Source of the DNA: Pelomonas sp. KK5
GTDB lineage: Bacteria; Pseudomonadota; Gammaproteobacteria; Burkholderiales; Burkholderiaceae_C
DNA length: 42,266 nucleotides
Direction: 5' to 3'
Assembly: GCF_001984095.1 (NCBI RefSeq)
Contig: NZ_LYVQ01000026.1
Span: forward strand, 1 to 42,266
The position numbers were made by a program, and so were the translations under genes. Position 1 is the stretch's first letter, and every line of letters begins with the position of its first letter. Below the pieces are notes generated by a model, which did not search any database, was not told the origin of the DNA, and saw only the letters and a list, made by a program, of their open reading frames with translations. Positions 37,165 through 42,266 of the stretch are shown piece after piece.

Positions 37165-37826
37165 AGACGATGACGACGTCAGCCCGGCGCCTTGCCGCCT
37201 CGGCCCAGCGCGGCGTGTCCATGCTGTTCGCGCTCTGCGCGCTGGCGGTGCTGACCATCGGCGCCGTGGCGCTGGTGCGCTCGGTGGACACCGGCATGCT
37301 GGTGCTGGGCAACCTGGGCTTCAAGAAGGATGCGGTCGCGGCCGGCTCGCTGACGGCCGAGAGCGCGATCACCTGGCTGCAGAACAGCACGGCCGTGTCC
37401 GGCATGCTGGATAGCGACATCCCGGCCAACGGCTATTCCTCCACCGCGCCGGCCAACCTCGACCCGACGGGCAGCCTCGTCGCCACCTCGGCGACCGCCG
37501 TCGTCGTGCCCGACTGGAAGGGCGACGACTGCCAGAGCGTCAGCGCCAAGACCACGCCGGTGTGCCTGAAGACGCAGGCGCTGGATGCCGACGGGAATTC
37601 GCGTTATGTCATCACGCGGCTGTGCAAGAACGCCGGCCCCAACGACAGCAGCAACAGCTGCGTCACGCCGGTCACGGCGCAGACCACCACCACGCACCAG
37701 CGCGGCGCGCTCAAGCCGGGCGGCCGCTTCACGACCTTTTCCACGGGCACGGCCTACCGCATCCTGACCCGCACGGTCGGGGCGCGCGGCACGGTGGCCT
37801 ACACCGAGACATTGGTGCATTTCTGA
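37161..37826 (+). CDS. pilX: Minor pilin PilX
   Basis: 221 residues from ATG 37161, overlapping pilW by 4 bp (ATGA). It has the N-terminal leader QRGVSMLFALCALAVLTIGA. The residue at mature position 5 is Phe, not Glu, a substitution seen in PilX/GspK-type tip pilins that need not stack on others. Then come KDAVAAGSLTAESAITWLQ and a beta domain. The gene lies between pilW and pilY1 as expected. The function is in tip-complex assembly. The assignment rests on position and the N-terminus; sequence conservation in the family is low. Confidence 0.85.
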   Translation: MKTMTTSARRLAASAQRGVSMLFALCALAVLTIGAVALVRSVDTGMLVLGNLGFKKDAVAAGSLTAESAITWLQNSTAVSGMLDSDIPANGYSSTAPANLDPTGSLVATSATAVVVPDWKGDDCQSVSAKTTPVCLKTQALDADGNSRYVITRLCKNAGPNDSSNSCVTPVTAQTTTTHQRGALKPGGRFTTFSTGTAYRILTRTVGARGTVAYTETLVHF

Positions 37827-37847
37827 TCCAGGGCTCAGGGGACTGCT

Positions 37848-40800
37848 ATGAATCCGACATTTGATCCGTTGCAACGCAGCCGCGCCTGGCTCGGCGGCCT
37901 GGCGCTGCTGGCGGCCGCCCTCGCGAGCCCCGCCCGTGCCGACACCGACATCGCCACCGCGCCGCTCTTCACGACCTCGACCAGCCAGGTCAAGCCCAAC
38001 GTGATGTTCATCCTGGACGATTCGGGCTCGATGGCGTCGGACTACCTGCCCGACGATGCCGACTATGTCGTCCCCGCCCGCAACAAGTTTGGCAACGCCA
38101 TCCAGTACGGTCGCCGCAGCTCCCAGTGCAATGGCGTGGCCTACAACCCCGCGCTGAGCTACTCGCCGCCCAAGGACGCCAGCGGGAACAACCTTGCTCT
38201 TGGGTCCACCAGCTTTCTGAGCGGCGGCAACGCGAAGACCGGCACCTACAACCAGCGCACGGTCTCGCAGACCTCGGCCACCATCGTCTCCTCCGGCACG
38301 CTGAACCTGACGATCAACGTCAGCAGCAAGCAGAGTTCCTGGTACGTGGCCGGCAACATCGTGACGGTGTTCGACAACAGCACGTCCAGCACCGGCGCCA
38401 AGTACATGGTGGGCACGGTGGCGAGCTGGGATTCATCCACTGGTGCGCTGTCCATCAACGTGCTGCTGGCCGTCGGCTCGGGCACGCTCAGCACGGTCAC
38501 CGTCGGCGATGACTCCCCCGTGCAGCAGTACTACTACGCCTACAGCGGCAGCAGTACTGCGATGAGCTACCGCTATCCCGGCAACAGCCTGGACACCAGC
38601 TCGACCTTCTACAAGGAATGCAACAGCGCCATCAGCGCCTCGCCCGGCGCGGGCGTGTTCACCTTGAAGATGGTCACGGCCGCCTCGACCGAGGCGCAGA
38701 ACTACGCCAACTGGTACCAGTACTACCGCACCCGCATGCTGATGATGCAGACCAGCACCAGCCAGGCCTTCGCGGTGATGGGCAGTGACTATCGCATCGG
38801 CTTCACGACCATCTCCGACACGGGCGTTACCGAGGGCACCACCTTCCTGAACGTCCGTGACTTCGACAGCACGCAGAAGACCAGCTTCTACAGCAAGCTG
38901 ATGGGGGCCGTGCCGGGGCCCTACACGCCGCTGCGCGGCGCACTGTCCAAGGTCGGTCGTTACTATGCCAAGCAGGTGTCCGGCCAGACCTACGACCCGA
39001 TCCAGTACTCGTGCCAGAAGAACTTCACGATCCTGTCCACCGACGGCTACTGGAACACCCAGGATGAGGTTTCCAACGGCACGGCGGCGACGAACTACGG
39101 TCCCTACAAGTTCGACAACACCACCCTGGTCGGCGAGCAGGACGGCGGTGCCACGCCCCGGCCGCAGTACGACGGCAACACCTCGACCGTGAAGACGGTG
39201 AAGACCTGGAGCGCGACGACGAGCTACCAGTCCACGGTGACCACGCCGGACGTCAAGACCGACAAGACCACGACGGTCACGATCAAGTACACGCCGACGA
39301 ACGCACAGCAGCGCACCAACTACTCGCTCACCAGCCCGGGCTTCGCCACCTCGACCATCGCGACCAGCTGCTCCAACACCTCGGGCGGCAAGCAGAGCTG
39401 CACGCTGACCGTCAAGCTCGGTACCGCCGGCAACTTCGTGGCCGGCCAGAGCGTCACGCTGTCGGGGCTCTCGGTCTCGAACTTCAACGGCGGTCCCTAC
39501 ACGATCACGGCCGTCGACACGAAGACCTTCACCGTCACTATCACCGGGCTGGCGCGCGGCATCGGGACGCCCGGCAATACCGGCACGGTCACCTTCAGCG
39601 GCAGCAGCTGCTCGAGCGGCAAGTCCTTCCAGTACTCCTGGACCGAGACACAGAACAAGGGCACCACGCTGACCAGCACCACCATCAGTTCGCTGGACAC
39701 GCAGCAGTCGCGCACGGTGGTGACCGGCTACTCGACGACTACCAACTACACCGAAACCATCATCGCGGTGAACGGCGTGCAGAGCTCGGACAACACGACC
39801 AGCACCAGCAACAGCACCACCACGCCGATCAGCGACACCGGCGTCGTCAACGGCAGCCAGGCACCGACGCAACCGCAGCCCACGCCCCCGGCCAACCAGA
39901 ACGGCACGTTTGGCTGGACCGCCTGGACCCAGACCAGCACGCCGACCGTGACCGCCACCTGCGTTTCCAGCGCGAGCGCGGCGACCACGCCGGTCGCCAT
40001 CGCGCTGCCGACGATCCCCGACAACGTCACGACGACGCCCAGCAGCAGCACCGTGGTCGGCACGGCCACGACGACCAGCACGACGCCCACGACCACCACC
40101 ACCAACCCGACCACCACCACGACGACCACCAGCAGCGGCGGCTCGTCCAGCTCGCTGGCCGACGTGGCCATGTTCTATTACTCCAATGCGCTGCGCACCA
40201 CGGGCATGGGCAACTGCACCGGCGCGCTGGCCACCAGCCTTTGCGACAGCACCCAGCCCGTCGTCGGCTTCGGCGACGACACGGCCACCTGGCTGCACAT
40301 GAGCACCTACACGCTGAGCCTGGGCAATAGCGGGACCTTGCTGTATGACCCCAACTACCTGAGCCAGACCAGCGGCGACTATGCCAACGTCAAGAGCGGC
40401 GCGGCCAACTGGCCGGTGCCCAGCAGCGATGCCGGCGCCGTCAACATCGACGACCTCTGGCACGCCGCCGTCAACGGGCGCGGCCGCTACTTCAGCGCCA
40501 CCGACCCGAGCACGCTGGCCAGCAGCCTGGCCGCTACGCTGAGCACCATCCAGGGCGTCAAGGGCTCGTCCTCCGCGGCGGCCACCAGCACGCTGCAGCC
40601 GGTGCAGGGCGACAACGGCGTCTTCGTCGCCCAGTTCCAGTCGCAGGACTGGACCGGCGACCTGCGCGCCTACTCGATGGACGTCACCACCGGCGTCGTC
40701 GCCACCACCGCGCTGGGCGCTGACGGCAAGCCGGTGGACCTGGCCATCTGGTCCGCCGCCGCGCAGCTGTCCACCTCGACCACGCGCAACATCTACTACT

Positions 40801-42266
40801 TCCGCCCCAGCGGCACCGCCGGCAGCTTCACCGGCACGCTGCAGCCCTTCGTCTACGACACGACCAAGATGACCAGCACCGAGCTGGCTTACTTCGACAA
40901 CGCATGCAACAAGACGCCGGTGCTGTCCCAGTGCGCCGGCCTGTCGGGCACGGCGCTGACGAACTTCAACTCCGGCGCCAACCTGCTCAGCTTCCTGCGC
41001 GGGCAGCCGCAGGCGCAGTACCGCACGCCGGCCAAGCTGCTGGGCGACATCGTCAACTCCTCGCCGGTGTATGTCGGCAAGCCCGCGTTCAACTACACGG
41101 AAAACAACTACGCCGGCTTCAAGAACGCGCAGTCCGGGCGCAAGCCGACCATCTACGTCGGTGCCAACGACGGCATGCTGCACGCCTTCAATGCCGAGAC
41201 GACGATCGACCCGAGCACCAAGAATGCCGTCGCCACCAGTTCCTCGGGCACCGAGCGCTGGGCCTACATCCCGCGCCTGGTGATGCCCAACCTGTACCTG
41301 CTGGCGGACAGCTTCTATGCCTCCAAGCACCAGTACTACGTGGACGCGACCCCGGCGGTCGGCGACGTCTATGACGCCACCGCCGGCAAGTGGCGGACCA
41401 TCCTGGTCGGCGGGCTCAACTCGGGTGGCCGCGGCTACTACGCGCTGGACATCACCGACCCGGCCACGCCGGTGGCGCTGTGGGAGTACACCGATTCCTC
41501 CCTGGGCTATACCTTCGGCAACCCGGTCATCACCAAGCGCAAGGACGGCACCTGGATCGTCGCCTTCACCTCCGGCTACAACAACCCGGATGGCGGCGGC
41601 CACCTGTTCGTCGTCAACGCGATCACCGGCGCCCCGGTGCTCGCCAGCAAGACCATCGACACCGGCGTCGGCTCGGCCGGCAATTCGAGCGGCCTGAACA
41701 AGCTCAACGTCTGGGTGGACTCCGACACCGAGAACCTGGGCAAGCGCTTCTACGCCGGCGACCTGCTGGGCAATGTCTGGCGCTTCGACATCGACGGCAT
41801 CCAGGATCCGAAGAACGCCGCGCTGAGCATCGCCCAGCTGACCGACGCCAGCGGCAAGGCGCAGCCGATCACCACAATGCCCCAGCTCGGCCAGGTCGAT
41901 GCCAACGGCGGCAGCTGGGCGGTCGTCTACGTGGGTACCGGCCGCTACCTCGGCAAGACCGACGTCACCAACACCGACGCGCAGAGCATCTATGCCATCA
42001 AGGACAGTCTCGGCTCCACCGGCATCGGCAACGCCCGGTCGACCGGCGCGAAGCTGGTCAAGCAGGCGGTCAGCAGCGACTCTCCGCGCGTCATCGGCAG
42101 CACCTCGACCCCGGTCAACTGGGCCGTCAACAACGGCTGGTACGTGGACCTGCTGACGGCCGGCGAGCGCATCAACGTGGACATGGAGCTGTCCTTCGAC
42201 ATGCTCACGGCGGCGGCCAACAAGCCGTCCAGCGTCGCCACCGACTGCACGCCGGCGGGGCCGGGC
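37848..42266 (+). CDS. pilY1: Type IV pilus tip adhesin PilY1 (C-terminus cut by the window edge)
   Basis: At least 1473 codons, open to the right edge. Signal peptide 1-31 (SPARA, cut before DTDI). A von Willebrand A-like domain starts with FILDDSGSM (57-62, the MIDAS) and resumes at FTILSTDGYW (about 393-402). Inserts interrupt it: residues about 139-222 (YMVGTVASWDSSTGAL) and about 490-585 (GQSVTLSGLSVSNFNGGPYT). A Thr/Ser-rich linker lies at about 585-767. From about 1061 the PilC/PilY1 beta-propeller is clear: KLLGDIVNSSPVYVG, YVGANDGMLHAFNAET, YYVDATPAVGDVYD, RFYAGDLLGNVWRFD. PilY1 sits at the pilus tip, links the minor pilins and mediates adhesion and twitching. The start is 21 bp after pilX. 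Confidence 0.93.
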   Translation, partial: MNPTFDPLQRSRAWLGGLALLAAALASPARADTDIATAPLFTTSTSQVKPNVMFILDDSGSMASDYLPDDADYVVPARNKFGNAIQYGRRSSQCNGVAYNPALSYSPPKDASGNNLALGSTSFLSGGNAKTGTYNQRTVSQTSATIVSSGTLNLTINVSSKQSSWYVAGNIVTVFDNSTSSTGAKYMVGTVASWDSSTGALSINVLLAVGSGTLSTVTVGDDSPVQQYYYAYSGSSTAMSYRYPGNSLDTSSTFYKECNSAISASPGAGVFTLKMVTAASTEAQNYANWYQYYRTRMLMMQTSTSQAFAVMGSDYRIGFTTISDTGVTEGTTFLNVRDFDSTQKTSFYSKLMGAVPGPYTPLRGALSKVGRYYAKQVSGQTYDPIQYSCQKNFTILSTDGYWNTQDEVSNGTAATNYGPYKFDNTTLVGEQDGGATPRPQYDGNTSTVKTVKTWSATTSYQSTVTTPDVKTDKTTTVTIKYTPTNAQQRTNYSLTSPGFATSTIATSCSNTSGGKQSCTLTVKLGTAGNFVAGQSVTLSGLSVSNFNGGPYTITAVDTKTFTVTITGLARGIGTPGNTGTVTFSGSSCSSGKSFQYSWTETQNKGTTLTSTTISSLDTQQSRTVVTGYSTTTNYTETIIAVNGVQSSDNTTSTSNSTTTPISDTGVVNGSQAPTQPQPTPPANQNGTFGWTAWTQTSTPTVTATCVSSASAATTPVAIALPTIPDNVTTTPSSSTVVGTATTTSTTPTTTTTNPTTTTTTTSSGGSSSSLADVAMFYYSNALRTTGMGNCTGALATSLCDSTQPVVGFGDDTATWLHMSTYTLSLGNSGTLLYDPNYLSQTSGDYANVKSGAANWPVPSSDAGAVNIDDLWHAAVNGRGRYFSATDPSTLASSLAATLSTIQGVKGSSSAAATSTLQPVQGDNGVFVAQFQSQDWTGDLRAYSMDVTTGVVATTALGADGKPVDLAIWSAAAQLSTSTTRNIYYFRPSGTAGSFTGTLQPFVYDTTKMTSTELAYFDNACNKTPVLSQCAGLSGTALTNFNSGANLLSFLRGQPQAQYRTPAKLLGDIVNSSPVYVGKPAFNYTENNYAGFKNAQSGRKPTIYVGANDGMLHAFNAETTIDPSTKNAVATSSSGTERWAYIPRLVMPNLYLLADSFYASKHQYYVDATPAVGDVYDATAGKWRTILVGGLNSGGRGYYALDITDPATPVALWEYTDSSLGYTFGNPVITKRKDGTWIVAFTSGYNNPDGGGHLFVVNAITGAPVLASKTIDTGVGSAGNSSGLNKLNVWVDSDTENLGKRFYAGDLLGNVWRFDIDGIQDPKNAALSIAQLTDASGKAQPITTMPQLGQVDANGGSWAVVYVGTGRYLGKTDVTNTDAQSIYAIKDSLGSTGIGNARSTGAKLVKQAVSSDSPRVIGSTSTPVNWAVNNGWYVDLLTAGERINVDMELSFDMLTAAANKPSSVATDCTPAGPG

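Noticed and set aside
39200-40160. Repetitive ACC/ACG codon tract in pilY1 as a CRISPR or tandem DNA repeat array
   Set aside because: There are no regular repeat units or spacers; it is a Thr/Ser-rich protein linker in a continuous frame.
38433-41603. A 1056-codon open frame on the minus strand opposite pilY1
   Set aside because: The plus-strand frame has a signal peptide, MIDAS and propeller motifs; the antisense frame is repetitive Arg/Gly/Val sequence.

Overview
The window is GC-rich, densely coded, chromosomal-type DNA from a betaproteobacterium, most likely order Burkholderiales (Rubrivivax/Leptothrix/Roseateles-like). This rests on the Burkholderiales-type porins ending in Phe, the coq7-porin neighbourhood, the mrcA-cyaY-lptM block and divergent pilMNOPQ-aroKB next to mrcA, and gltBD. 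The genus is an inference from gene content; no rRNA or tRNA gene is visible to confirm it.

Region 1 (1-5980) is a pectin-use locus. It holds the 3' end of an oligogalacturonide ABC transporter ATPase (togA-like), a TogB-like binding lipoprotein, oligogalacturonate lyase (ogl, PL22), a secreted 761-residue enzyme joining a pectin methylesterase (CE8) to a pectate lyase (PL1), and a KdgR-like IclR regulator. The first four are coupled by overlapping stop and start codons. Together they would de-esterify and cleave pectin outside the cytoplasm, import the oligomers and cleave them to 5-keto-4-deoxyuronate. The later steps (kduI, kduD, kdgK, kdgA) and the permeases (togMN) are not in the window.

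Region 2 (5981-10092) carries an OsmC-family protein, coq7 on the minus strand and two tandem porins with their own terminators. The 326-bp gap at 5981-6306 holds a strong minus-strand intrinsic terminator with no minus-strand protein gene to serve. It is the best candidate here for an unannotated small RNA.

Region 3 (10094-16875) is a dipeptide/oligopeptide ABC operon (two permeases, two ATPases, no binding protein). It is followed by lptM, cyaY and mrcA (PBP1A), with overlapping convergent 3' ends. The usual lptM partner lysA is absent.

Region 4 (17176-27194) is the type IV pilus assembly operon pilMNOPQ, a large Ig-repeat lipoprotein inserted between pilQ and aroK, then aroK, aroB and a dGTPase-like HD hydrolase. 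Region 5 (27197-27981) is a single-gene REP-associated tyrosine transposase (RAYT) element bounded by an 18-bp inverted repeat. Region 6 (28053-34313) is gltBD, glutamate synthase.

Region 7 (34533-42266) is a minor-pilin operon, pilE-fimT-pilV-pilW-pilX-pilY1. PilY1 runs off the right edge and carries two inserted beta-rich modules that look like phage tail-fibre modules, plus a Ser/Thr-rich linker. With pilMNOPQ, most of a type IV pilus alignment complex and tip complex is encoded here. The motor ATPases, PilC, PilD and the major pilin must lie elsewhere.
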